Of a stretch of DNA of 33,095 nucleotides, positions 9,069 through 17,975 are shown piece after piece. Source of the stretch: Tritrichomonas musculus (lineage: Eukaryota; Parabasalia; Tritrichomonadida; Tritrichomonadidae); assembly GCA_039105265.1 (NCBI GenBank), contig JAPFFF010000182.1:1-33095 (forward strand), read 5' to 3'. The position numbers and the translations under genes are program-made. The notes beneath the pieces are model-generated. The model did not search any database and was not told the origin of the DNA. It saw only the letters and a list, made by a program, of their open reading frames with translations. Every line of letters starts with the position of its first letter. The first letter of the stretch is position 1.

Positions 9069-10535
9069 TTGCGTAGAAAAAAATGCATTTTGATAGAGAC
9101 AGATTATATAAAGCAAATACATGACATTTTAAAGAAAATAAATATAAACATATTAAATTCAAATAATGAATTTGATTTTGATTTTGAATTGATCGGGAAA
9201 AATGGAGAAGTTGTAGAGGAAATATCATCTTTTTGCGAATATTACACAGGATTTATCAGAAACATAGAATACATTAAAATAATAATACGATCTATGTCAG
9301 CTTTTTTAATTCGTCGTTATTTTTACCCATCAAAATGTTTTACAGATCAACCATTTTTTTCTTCTGGCCAAGAGCAAAATCAAAATGAATCAGATCAGTA
9401 TAAAACTTTTATTATTTTGATATAATTGAAAAAAATTAAAACGATCAAAAAGAATTGAAAAAAATTATGAATTTCAATATAATGATTTTATTAAAAAATA
9501 TTGAAGTTTTAAAAATGTGTCACTTTTTTTACGGTTGAATCCCCTATTTCATATAGATGTTTTACATCATTTTATGGTTTTCTAAAGGAAAAATCAAAAA
9601 TTACTGGATTTATATATGAATTCATGAGCAATGGCCAACTTGATAAATTCATTAATAATCACAAAGAAGAGATTGATGAAAAATTCATTTATTCTCTTAT
9701 GTTTAGAATAGTTGGGGCAATTAAATACTTTAATACAAAAAATATCATTCACAGGGATCTTAAACCAGGAAACATTCTAATTGATAATGACAATAAACCA
9801 TATATTTCTGATTTCTATTTTATCAAAGAAATAAATGGCGAGTATACTTATGATATTGGAAATGACAATTATACTTCACCTGAAATGTATAGCGGTAAAC
9901 CATACTCTTTTCCCATGGATGTTTATTCATTTAAGTTGAGATTTGTCAAATTTAGTTGGGATTGGAAATCAAAAAATTAAAAACCTCAATCAGAAATGCG
10001 TTCGAGAAAGGCAAGAAGAACGGCCAAATATTGATGAAATGATTAAAGTACTATTTAATGAATTTAATTCATTCTATTTTCTTATGCCTGAATTTTTGTA
10101 TGGTATTAAAAATAACATTGAAAATGGGCTCATCAATTTTTTGTTGAAGTTTACTTTTTATCATTTGTAACAAATAAAATCAATGAGCATTTTATTAAAT
10201 GGAATCAATATTCAATAATATCGTTATTGCGTCTAGTAACTAAATTTGATATATCAACAGTTTTATTTGTAATTGGGAAATATTACTATGAAAACGGAGA
10301 ATATAACAAAAGAAAAGAAATTGAAGAATCAGCGGAATTAAACAATCCTTTTGCACAACACATTCTTGGTAAAATGAATCAATTTGGTAATGGGATGCCA
10401 ATAAATTATGAAGTTATTACGAAAAATCTATTGCTCAAAATTGTAATATTGCTTTAAATAATTATGGTCTTCTTTTTTTACAACGTAATGGAGTCACTCA
10501 AGATATACAAAAAGCAAAATCTCTTTTTGATCGGA
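9069..10535 (+). pseudogene. Decayed kinase-Sel1 gene
   Basis: Pieces of one gene in order. 9069-9425: N-terminal helical region (FCEYYTGFIRNIEY, SAFLIRRYFYPSKCF) like that of the 664-aa neighbour. About 9570-9960: kinase core with FYGFLKEKSK, YEFMSNGQLDKF, IIHRDLKPGN, SDFYF (DFY in place of DFG), SPEMYSG and MDVYSF. About 9960-10110: C-lobe end with ERQEERPNIDEM in another frame. 10230-10530: Sel1-like repeats (FVIGKYYYENGEYN, then NNYGLLFLQRNGVTQDI) in two frames. Several stops and at least two frameshifts separate the pieces, and the N-lobe with the ATP-binding Lys is not recognisable. HRD, Lys and Asn of the catalytic loop survive. The first open piece has no ATG at its start. Clearly a pseudogene of the same broad family as its divergent neighbour. 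Confidence 0.85.
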
Positions 10536-10735
10536 GGTTTCAAAGGATGTTCGTCATTAACGAAGATATCAATTCCTTCTTCTGTAACTTCGATAGGTGA
10601 AAGTGCTTTTGAAGGATGTCCTCCAATAATCGAATACTAAATCCATTCTTCTATAGCTTAAATTGGAAAAGATTCTTTCTTTGAGCGTTCGTCATTAAAT
10701 ATAATATTAGTTCTAAATGAACATAAAAAAAGCTA
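10536..10735 (+). pseudogene. BspA-type LRR remnant
   Basis: Frame starting at 10536 reads GFKGCSSLTKISIPSSVTS, then IGESAFEGC, a stop, and weaker repeats with two stops before a run of T. This is two to three LRRs of the BspA type, on the plus strand, opposite to every other LRR gene here. It follows the Sel1 remnant with no gap, so it is either the tail of a kinase-Sel1-LRR gene or a recombination joint. No start codon of its own is seen. Confidence 0.8.
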
Positions 10736-11195
10736 GTTTTTTTTTTTATACGAAAACAAATTTAAAAAATATTATATAAAATAAACAGTTTAACTAGGTA
10801 TAATGCATAAAAATCATTTTATCAGTAAATAAAAGCTCTTTATTATTATTATTATTATAGTATTGTAATTTTAGAAGGAAAATATGACAAAAAGACGTTA
10901 AGATTTTTTTTTAATTTTTTGCTTTTTTTAGAATGAGTAAATGATATTTGAATGAATTAAATAATAAAAAATAATTTATATGATATTTAGAATTATATTA
11001 TCATATCAAATGAATGTTTAAGCTTTCTCAAAAAAAGATATTAGATTAGATTGTCGAAAAAAAGTTTAATTAAATTAAGGAATTTTAATGAATATAACCC
11101 AATTATATGATATTAAAATTAATTATTATAGCTTTATGCATTTATGATAACCATATATTGAAATATTTTTAAAATATAAATAATTTTTTAAAAAG
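10736..11195. other. AT-rich intergenic DNA left of the tandem array
   Basis: No coding or RNA signal seen. Contains poly-T/poly-A runs and an ATT trinucleotide run near 10840-10860. It ends abruptly where sequence shared with units 2-4 begins (ATATCCTGACATG at 11196). Confidence 0.6.
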
Positions 11196-11667
11196 ATATC
11201 CTGACATGAATCAAACTTTATATAATGATTGATACTTGTGGATTCTTTTCTTGTTGGTAGCTGTTGATGAGAATACCTTCACTGCTATTGTTTGAAGTGC
11301 AAGAAGAGATGGTCATGTCACGTGAAATAAAATCACAATTTAAAACATCAACAAAATCTCCAATTGTTTGAGATTTGTAAGAACCAATTGTCGCCTTTTT
11401 AATGATAATATGAATATTGTCATTACTATCGGTGCTGTCGTATGAACTGTGCTTTTGTTATGTACATGAATCGACAGGAAGAGCTGTGCAAGCATTGTCA
11501 ACTGATTGGTGACCATCAATGCATCCTGCGCACTTGTGTCATTCGTTTTAATCTTGGATTCAGTACTTGCAACCGACAGGACATTTTTGACACTGATTTG
11601 TTTGATTGAAGAAGAAACCATCACAATAATTTTTAATCACATCATTACAACATTTGAAATGCGAAGC
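11196..11667 (-). pseudogene. Decayed Cys-rich surface-protein gene, ectodomain piece (unit 1)
   Basis: One minus-strand frame reads KCCNDVIKNYCDGFF, then QTNQCQKCPVGCKY, then HKCAGCIDGHQSVDNACTAL, and continues to a stop at 11218-11220. The CxxCPxGC and CxxC spacing resembles furin/EGF-like or Pmp-like Cys-rich ectodomains of protist surface proteins. The frame is broken by four stops before that end but shows no frameshift within this stretch. In units 2-4 the same frame continues into a transmembrane segment; that part is absent here because the array begins at 11196. The family assignment is tentative. Confidence 0.55.
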
Positions 11668-11975
11668 TTTTTAATACAAAGTTCAATTCTGATGATTATT
11701 AAAAGATAGATATTTATAAATAATATTTTTAGAGCATTTTCAGTTAAAAATGGTGAATTTGAGGTGAATTGGTTTGGATTAAATGAAAAAAGAGAAAGAA
11801 GAAATTTAGAAAATTGATTTAGTGAAGAATCCTGGCTCCGTTGGAGTTTGTAGAATATAAACACGATTTTAACTAGATACTTACTTCAGAAAATTAAAAA
11901 ATTTATCGAAAAATTATTCGATTATTGGCGATTTTAATCGTCGATATATTCATCTCCATTTGTTTCTTTCAGAAT
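11668..11975. other. Spacer between BspA gene and Cys-rich pseudogene (unit 1)
   Basis: Downstream of the BspA stop and upstream of the Cys-rich remnant. No recognisable protein; probably 3' flank plus degenerate 5' part of the Cys-rich gene. Units 2-4 carry a 4-bp insertion near 17716 relative to this copy. Confidence 0.5.
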
Positions 11976-13610
11976 TCATATCCTTATCACTTTGACACTT
12001 GGCGAAATTCCAAGGGATTCTGCATTGAAAAGTGAAGGAATTGAAACACTTGAAAGCGATGAACATCCTCTGAAAGCCCAATCTCCAATGGATGTTACAG
12101 ATGAAGGAATTGAAACACTTGAAAGCGATGAACATCCACAGAAAGCAGAATCTCCAATGGATGTTACAGATGAAGGAATTGAAACACTTGAAAGCGATGA
12201 ACATCCACAGAAAGCAGAATATCTAATGGATGTTACAGATGAAGGAATTGAAACACTTGAAAGCGATGAACATCCTTCGAAAGCACAAATTCCAATGGAT
12301 GTTACAGATGAAGGAATTGAAACACTTGAAAGCGATGAACATCCACAGAAAGCAGAACCTCCAATGGATGTTACAGATGAAGGAATTGAAACACTTGAAA
12401 GCGATGAACATCCACTGAAAGCATAATCTCCAATGGATGTTACAGATGAAGGAATTGAAACACTTGAAAGTGATGAACATCCACTGAAAGCAGAATCTCC
12501 AATGGATCTTACAGATGAAGGAATTGAAACACTTGAAAGCGATGAACATCCTCTGAAAGCAGAATATCCAATGGATGTTACAGATGAAGGAATTGAAACA
12601 CTTGAAAGCGATGAACATCCACAGAAAGCAGAATATCCAATGGATGTTACAGATGAAGGAATTGAAACACTTGAAAGCGATGAACATCCACTGAAAGCAG
12701 AATATCCAATGGATGTTACAGATGAAGGAATTGAAACACTTGAAAGCGATGAACATCTTGCAAATGATGATTCTTCGATTTCAGTTATCGAGGAGTCAAA
12801 TTTCAGTGAATTTATTTCTTTGTTTTCTTGAAAATAATTATTGGTGGAGCCTGTGACAAAGATAGAAATTGTCAATTCTGTCTTACCAGATCTTTTCAGT
12901 GATAAGACTTCGGAGTAAATTGCTTCAAATTCATCAGATGGGTATTCAATCTCAACATTAAAATGCGAGAATTCACTCAGTTGCTCCTGAAATTCACGTG
13001 TTCTAAGAATTCCTTCGTCGTGCAGTACTTTCGTAACTTTCCACGTCGTTCCAAAAATAGTTTTATTAGTGTCAAGCAAAGAGACAAATTTGTTGATTTT
13101 GTTGATTTTTTCTTTCAGTTTTAAAAGATCATCTTTGATCGTCACTTTTTCTTCCTCGTATTTTTCTTGGAATGCTTGCTGGCTGCCTTCAAGATCTATC
13201 ACAGATTCTTTATCTGCCTTTTTTTCTTGATCGTCTTTGAGTTTTACAACGTCATCTTTTATTTGCGTGATTTCTTTTTGTAGATTGAGGTCGTTGTTTT
13301 TTTCTTGCGTCTTATGGTCACTCATTTCTCTCTTTATTTCGGTAATGTTCTGGTTTAAATCTGGGATATCATTTCGTGTTATTTGGCTTATTTCTCTCTT
13401 TATTTGGCTAATGTTCTGCGTTAAATCTGGGATATCATTTCGTGTTATTTGGTTGATTTCTTTCTTCAGTTCTTCAATTTCGTTTTGAAGATTAGACGAT
13501 TTTTCATCGATTAGTTGTCTTTCTTGATCCAAATTCCTTTGTGATGATTTTTTTATTTCATTGATTTCATCTTTCATCAAATTAAATTGGCAGATTAGCT
13601 GATCAAGCAT
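11976..13610 (-). CDS. Coiled-coil plus BspA-type LRR protein, copy 1
   Basis: 544 aa from ATG at 13610 (the open frame extends three codons further, starting with TTG, but the first ATG is at 13608-13610). Residues 1-175 are charged heptad-like coiled coil with two 22-residue repeats (QITRNDIPDLTQN core). Residues 178-270 form a unique linker (FGTTWKVTKVLHDEG, then SLKFDSSITEIEESSF). Ten nearly identical 23-residue LRRs follow, each CSSLSSVSIPSSVTSI plus a variable end, then a capping segment LFNAESLGISPSVKVIRI. No signal peptide or TM segment is seen. BspA-type LRRs form a curved binding surface; the coiled coil probably oligomerises the protein. The frame is fully open, so this copy looks functional. 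The ligand and location are unknown. Confidence 0.92.
   Translation of the reverse strand: MLDQLICQFNLMKDEINEIKKSSQRNLDQERQLIDEKSSNLQNEIEELKKEINQITRNDIPDLTQNISQIKREISQITRNDIPDLNQNITEIKREMSDHKTQEKNNDLNLQKEITQIKDDVVKLKDDQEKKADKESVIDLEGSQQAFQEKYEEEKVTIKDDLLKLKEKINKINKFVSLLDTNKTIFGTTWKVTKVLHDEGILRTREFQEQLSEFSHFNVEIEYPSDEFEAIYSEVLSLKRSGKTELTISIFVTGSTNNYFQENKEINSLKFDSSITEIEESSFARCSSLSSVSIPSSVTSIGYSAFSGCSSLSSVSIPSSVTSIGYSAFCGCSSLSSVSIPSSVTSIGYSAFRGCSSLSSVSIPSSVRSIGDSAFSGCSSLSSVSIPSSVTSIGDYAFSGCSSLSSVSIPSSVTSIGGSAFCGCSSLSSVSIPSSVTSIGICAFEGCSSLSSVSIPSSVTSIRYSAFCGCSSLSSVSIPSSVTSIGDSAFCGCSSLSSVSIPSSVTSIGDWAFRGCSSLSSVSIPSLFNAESLGISPSVKVIRI
12066..12755 (-). repeat. Ten 69-bp LRR repeats (BspA copy 1)
   Basis: Ten exact-period 69-bp units (23 codons). 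About 48 bp per unit are almost invariant even at silent positions. A window of about seven codons (G D S A F C G in one unit) varies, with changes at the two residues before AF and the one or two after it. Confidence 0.95.
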
Positions 13611-14162
13611 TTCTTGCAAACAAAAATAAAATGTAATTTATATGGCACAAATAATTGAATACATAAATGGCCTCATAAAATTTTGGAAAAAAAATTTTCA
13701 AAGGTTTAGAGAGAAAATTGAAAATCTTTTATCTTTTTAAAAGAATGAATATTTAACAAAATAAATATAAAAATATATTCAGTAAACTCGTATAATATAT
13801 AATTAAATCAAAAATATGGAGAATTAAATCTTTTTGAATAATTGATCAAGTGTTTGGTATTTACTTCCAAATTATTCAAATGCCATTGCTTTGAATGTGA
13901 TTTCCTTCAAACCAAAGTGATTTGTATAATTAAAATGAGATTTTGTAATTTCATCAATATCTACACTTTTCTCTCACAATTTTTTTAAAAAAGGTTTTGA
14001 ATGTTTTCAGATGAATTGTTTTTTATAATAAAAATAGGAATTCAGAAGTAGAAAATAAAATCATCAAACTTTTATTGAAATTAATTATATATTAGATATC
14101 GATCATAGCTTGTTTATTTAGGTTTAAACTAAGGATATTGTTTGTAGAATTTATTAAGTTTA
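13611..14162. other. Spacer upstream of BspA copy 1
   Basis: About 550 bp of AT-rich DNA upstream of the BspA gene and downstream of the RBR pseudogene. No coding remnant recognised. A clear TCA-type initiator within 40 nt of the BspA ATG was not found. The same region recurs in units 2 and 3 and, up to 32609, in unit 4. Confidence 0.55.
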
Positions 14163-14978
14163 TCATTTGAGATTATTTTCGTTTTCATCGATTTTCTTTT
14201 TCTCCTTCAAATTGATTGAATCGATGAAATCTTGGACAATTTCATCTTCGATGTCATTTGGAACATATATGAGACGTGCTGTTTTGTTGATTCCCAACCT
14301 TGAATCAAGTGAAAAATTACTATTCTTGTGATTCATTGCTGACATTACTTTAGAAGTTTCATTTCATCCTGGAATAGTGAATGACTTGTAAGGAATCTTT
14401 GGTTGAGTTTCTTTGTTTGCAAGAAGTATCATTGCATTTCCAATTTCTTGTCAACTTCCACAATACTTGAAATCTGCCGTGTGAAGTTGTAAGCCTTGAT
14501 TTTGGATCCATTCTTCAATTGTTTCAATAACTTCTTGCCGATTCAAAAGACAGAGAGGAACAATTTTGGATGGTATTCTGAGAATAACTTTATCGCCATT
14601 TCCAATTGCTTTTTGAACCTCCCCTGCAAAAGGAATAGCAAATTCACCTGTGAGCAATCGAATTCTAAGAAATTCTTGATTAATATGACTTTTCTCTGAT
14701 TCTTGATAATTAGATTTACTTTTAATTATAGAACCAAACTTTTTGCAAATTTCATCTATTTTGATAGCAAAATCTTCTTTTGAAATGCTGCTGCTTGCAC
14801 GATGGGAAACAACAATAGAACATAATGGAATAATGTCTGGAATAAGTTCATGACGATATTGTGTGATAGATTTTATAATATCTTCTCGTTCATCAACTTT
14901 TACATTAACTTCCATAAGTGAATCATTAACAATTAATTTATGAATTTCAAGAATTTGTTTTGGTGTATGAATAGACAT
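14163..14978 (-). pseudogene. Decayed RBR-type E3 ligase gene, truncated (unit 1)
   Basis: One frame from ATG at 14978 reads MSIHTPKQILEIHKLIVND and so on, then meets TGA at 14451-14453 and TGA at 14364-14366, and resumes as MSAMNHKNSNFSLDSRLG to a stop at 14163. The sequence that in unit 2 encodes the Cys-rich RING region is missing through a ~705-bp deletion joining the codons for ENE to NLK. The N-terminal 200 residues have no domain I can name. The ORF of 175 codons up to the first stop could still be translated, but without the catalytic region. Confidence 0.8.
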
Positions 14979-15171
14979 CAATTTTTGGCACTTTTTTCAT
15001 TAGAAAATGATGTTTTTGTCTTTAGGGAATTTTAAGGCTATTAAATTTGAGTAGATCTAAAAATGGAATTTTTTTAGCAATTCTATGAAAAACTTTTTGA
15101 ATGAAAAATTTTAAAAAATTTTTAAAAAATTCCTATTAATATATATGAAATTAATTCTTCATTTTTAATTA
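14979..15171. promoter_or_regulatory. Divergent promoter region between RBR pseudogene and kinase (unit 1)
   Basis: About 190 bp between two outward-facing starts, with the kinase initiator on one side (TCATTT at 15159). On the RBR side TCATTTT lies roughly 28 nt before the ATG at 14978. Both match the trichomonad TCA(Y)(W) initiator. Inference from motif only. Confidence 0.5.
15159..15164 (+). promoter_or_regulatory. Initiator (Inr) of kinase copy 1
   Basis: TCATTT, with the likely transcription start at A15161, 11 nt before the ATG. The short distance to the start codon and the motif are typical of trichomonad genes. Confidence 0.6.
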
Positions 15172-15996
15172 ATGCATTCTATTTTAATTGATTCTGAAGA
15201 AGTTCAAATTCCTTCTTCATTCAATGGTTATATAGTTAAGAAAAAAATTGGAGAAGGATCATTTGGTTCTGTATTCAAAGTCATGAAAAAAGAAACAAAA
15301 GAAATTTTCGCAGCGAAATTTTGTTACATGAAGGAAGGAGAACAAACATTATCAGAAACATTTATTAAAAATGAAGCCAAAATTCTTTCAATAGTTGACC
15401 ATCCAAATATTGTCAAGTTATACGAAGCTTTCGAAATCGAAAATGAACAAAACCAAAAATTATTCGTCATCATCGAAGAATTCTGTTCACGTGGATCATT
15501 GTTCGATTTTGTTAACGATGGTTTTCTCAAAAACAGAAGAAAGAATGAAAACAAGAGAATGATCAGAGGCTTTTTAGAAGCTGTTTCATATCTTCACAAA
15601 ATGAACGTCTCTCACTGCGATATCAAATGCGAAAATATTTTGGTTGATGAAAACTACAACACGAAATTGTGCGATTTCGGTTTTTCAATTAACTTTGATT
15701 GTCCATATGCTAAAAAGAGAAGAGGATCGCCACTATATCTCGCTCCAGAATTCTTCTTCTCAAAAGATTTCGACTTCTTTAAAGCAGAAGTTTGGTCAGT
15801 CGGTGTTGTTATTTTCGCATTCTCTCAAGGACGTTTGCCATATGAAGATATCATGATTCATCTCGAAAGAAAGCTCGAAATTAAAATGAAAAACAAAAAA
15901 TTGAAGAAAATCGTTAAACAATGCCTCACATATGACGCACATAAACGTCCAACAATTGAATACCTCCTTAATGCAAACTATTTGAAGATCACTTAA
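15172..15996 (+). CDS. CAMK-like non-RD Ser/Thr kinase, copy 1
   Basis: 274 aa, essentially a bare kinase domain. Gly-rich loop GEGSFGSV (27-34), Lys49 in FAAKF, helix-C Glu68, catalytic loop HCDIKCEN (148-155: Asp150, Lys152, Asn155) with Cys in place of the HRD Arg, intact DFG (168-170), YLAPE (189-193), AEVWSVGVVIFAFSQGRLPYE (205-225). The GxLPYED segment and overall pattern point to the CAMK/AMPK-like group. All catalytic residues are present, so it should be active; a non-RD loop usually means no activation-loop phosphorylation is needed. Compared with neighbouring genes it uses many C-ending codons (AAC, ATC, CTC, TTC), suggesting selection for expression. It is transcribed away from the RBR pseudogene. 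Confidence 0.93.
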   Translation: MHSILIDSEEVQIPSSFNGYIVKKKIGEGSFGSVFKVMKKETKEIFAAKFCYMKEGEQTLSETFIKNEAKILSIVDHPNIVKLYEAFEIENEQNQKLFVIIEEFCSRGSLFDFVNDGFLKNRRKNENKRMIRGFLEAVSYLHKMNVSHCDIKCENILVDENYNTKLCDFGFSINFDCPYAKKRRGSPLYLAPEFFFSKDFDFFKAEVWSVGVVIFAFSQGRLPYEDIMIHLERKLEIKMKNKKLKKIVKQCLTYDAHKRPTIEYLLNANYLKIT

Positions 15997-16913
15997 TATC
16001 AAATGGTGATATGACTTAATCATTGTTCAGTTCAGACGATGGAATTAATTCCGATATCTTTGATTTGATTTGATTTGATTTATGTTGAAATAATTATAAA
16101 TGGAGAGAAGAAATCGACCAAATTTGGATTACTTCAAGTGGATATATCTTTATTATTAGATGATAATCTTTAAGGAGAAGTTCTTTATTATCTTATTAAA
16201 ATCTTTGACCAAATAAACACCGATATCGTCAAAAGTGATTTCATGCTATCTATATCTATGATAACCGCCATTTTCTATTACATCTACTTCCATAAATGAT
16301 AATATATAAGTAAAATCAAAGCGATTACTTTTTGATAAAAAGCTTCATCCATTCTGTAAGTAGCAGCATTTCTTTTTCCTTTCTTCTGGATCTTTATATA
16401 GCAACCGCTTCCATTTTATTGAATGTAAAATGACTACTAAATATATTTCTAAATATTCATCCTATATTTCATCATGTCTCCATTATTGTTAAGGAACTTG
16501 ACTTTTTTCAAAATCCAAATTTTTATTGTATTTCTTGAATGCTTTTTGAATAAGAATCACTATTTTATAACAATGACAGATTTTTGACTCTGAGTGAATA
16601 ATTTAAGTATTATACCTTACGCTTGATGCAAATGATCTTGAAAAGTATTACATAATGAAGTATTTGCATGTAAACTATATCATAAATTCAAATCAAAATA
16701 TTTTAAATGATTTTCGGACAGGCGAATAAATACGATATGTTTAAATGTCGTTGAATGAAAAAATAGAGAGTGATCAAAAAAAAAAAAAAAAAAAAAAAAA
16801 AAGTTATTTTCATCAAAAAATGTTCATTCAAAAAGAGTATATAAAAAGAATTGATGTTTTGCATCTAATATTTTTTAAAGAAGTAAGTGAAAATCAATTT
16901 TCTTTTTCTTGGA
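15997..16913. other. Long spacer with A27 tract (unit 1)
   Basis: About 900 bp after the kinase. Contains four TTTGA pentanucleotide repeats near 16060-16081 and a run of 27 A at 16776-16802. One plus-strand frame shows short protein-like stretches (DANDLEKYYIMKYLHVNYII) among many stops; I cannot assign it. No gene called. Confidence 0.5.
16776..16802 (+). repeat. Poly(A) tract, 27 nt (unit 1)
   Basis: An uninterrupted A run flanked by GTGATC and GTTATTTT. It recurs at the same place in units 2 (26 nt) and 3 (27 nt). Confidence 0.95.
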
Positions 16914-17663
16914 TCAATGAAATGTCATTATTAATGTTACTTCTTTTTTCATTGTCAATGTAGCCAAAATAGCAACGCAAATTATCACTGCAGCTGCAAC
17001 AGTTGACAGTAATTTGATATTCAAAGAATTGTTTTCTGAATTGAAAACTTGATCGGCTATCTCAATTTTTGAGAACATCGTATTCATTGCATTCTTTGAA
17101 TTTGAATAGAATTTGCATGACATGATCTTTAAATTATGCTTTTCTTTTGAGACTTTGATTCTCAATCAATGAAATATGAATCATTGGCCAAATATCCTGA
17201 CATGAATCAAACTTTATATAATGATTGATACTTGTGGATTCTTTTCTTGTTGGTAGCTGTTGATGAGAATACCTTCACTGCTATTGTTTGAAGTGCAAGA
17301 AGAGATGGTCATGTCACGTGCAATAAAATCACAATTTAAAACATCAACAAAATCTCCAATTGTTTGAGATTTGTAAGAACCAATTGTCGCCTTTTTAATG
17401 ATAATATGAATATTGTCATTACTATCGGTGTTGTCGTATGAACTGTGCTTTTGTTATGTACATGAATCGACAGGAAGAGCTGTGCAAGCATTGTCAACTG
17501 ATTGGTGACCATCAATGCATCCTGCGCACTTGTGTCATTCGTTTTAATCTTGGATTCAGTACTTGCAACCGACAGGACATTTTTGACGCTGATTAGTTTG
17601 ATCGAAGAAGAAACCATCACAATAATTTTTAATCACATCATTACAACATTTGAAATGCGAAGC
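16914..17663 (-). pseudogene. Decayed Cys-rich single-pass membrane protein (units 1/2)
   Basis: A single minus-strand frame runs from the Cys-rich ectodomain (KCPVGCKY, HKCAGC) at 17663-17214 into 17165-16914, which encodes a hydrophobic helix LLSTVAAAVIICVAILATL and a short tail starting MKKEV. That is the layout of a type I surface protein with a C-terminal TM segment. About seven stops interrupt the frame between the first Cys and the TM segment, yet no frameshift is needed across about 240 codons. The array boundary I use (17192) lies inside it. The family is uncertain; furin/EGF-like or Pmp-like Cys-rich protein is the best guess. Confidence 0.6.
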
Positions 17664-17975
17664 TTTTTAATACAAAGTTCAATTCTGATGATTATTAAAA
17701 GATAGATATTTATAGGGAAATAATATTTTTAGAGCATTTTCAGTTAAAAATGGTGAATTTGAGGTGAATTGGTTTGGATTAAATGAAAAAAGAGAAAGAA
17801 GAAATTTAGAAAATTGATTTAGTGAAGAATCCTGGCTCCGTTGGAGTTTGTAGAATATAAACACGATTTTAACTAGATACTTACTTCAGACAATTAAAAA
17901 ATTTATCGAAAAATTATTCGATTATTGGCGATTTTAATCGTCGATATATTCATCTCCATTTGTTTCTTTCAGAAT
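17664..17975. other. Spacer between BspA copy 2 and Cys-rich pseudogene
   Basis: Counterpart of 11668-11975 with a 4-bp insertion; nothing recognisable. Confidence 0.5.

Larger units (their letters stand above)
11196..17191. repeat. Tandem array unit 1 (5996 bp)
   Basis: The sequence beginning ATATCCTGACATG recurs at 17192, 24035 and 29892 and is followed each time by the same gene order. Unit 1 holds a Cys-rich pseudogene piece, BspA gene (10 LRRs), RBR pseudogene with deletion, CAMK-like kinase, long spacer with A27 tract, and the TM part of the next Cys-rich pseudogene. The left edge at 11196 cuts the Cys-rich pseudogene from its TM part. Confidence 0.93.

Noticed and set aside
11340-11624. 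94-codon reading frame starting MVSSSIK (and its copies at 17336, 24179 and 30036)
   Set aside because: It lies in a different frame from the Cys-rich motif frame on the same strand, begins at GTG, and has no protein-like features; it is a by-product of the decayed Cys-rich gene.
12066-12755. CRISPR-like array (constant repeat plus variable segment)
   Set aside because: The 69-bp units are coding LRRs in a eukaryotic gene, the variable part is about 21 bp and codes for fixed AF residues, and there are no cas genes.
11992-12831. Long plus-strand reading frames across the LRR arrays (also at 17992-18969, 24835-25473 and 30691-31605, with DEGIETLESDEHP repeats)
   Set aside because: They are antisense to the BspA LRR repeats. 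A 69-bp period is a multiple of three, so any frame without a stop in one unit stays open through the whole array. The sense strand has the known LRR consensus, coiled coil and cap.
15796-16023. Minus-strand frames under the array kinase (also 15324-15554 and their copies)
   Set aside because: Fully antisense to the conserved kinase coding sequence, with no independent motif.
16745-16963. Plus-strand frame with a Lys run (MSLNEKIESDQKKK)
   Set aside because: The Lys run is the translation of the poly(A) tract; the rest has no family resemblance and overlaps the TM remnant on the other strand.
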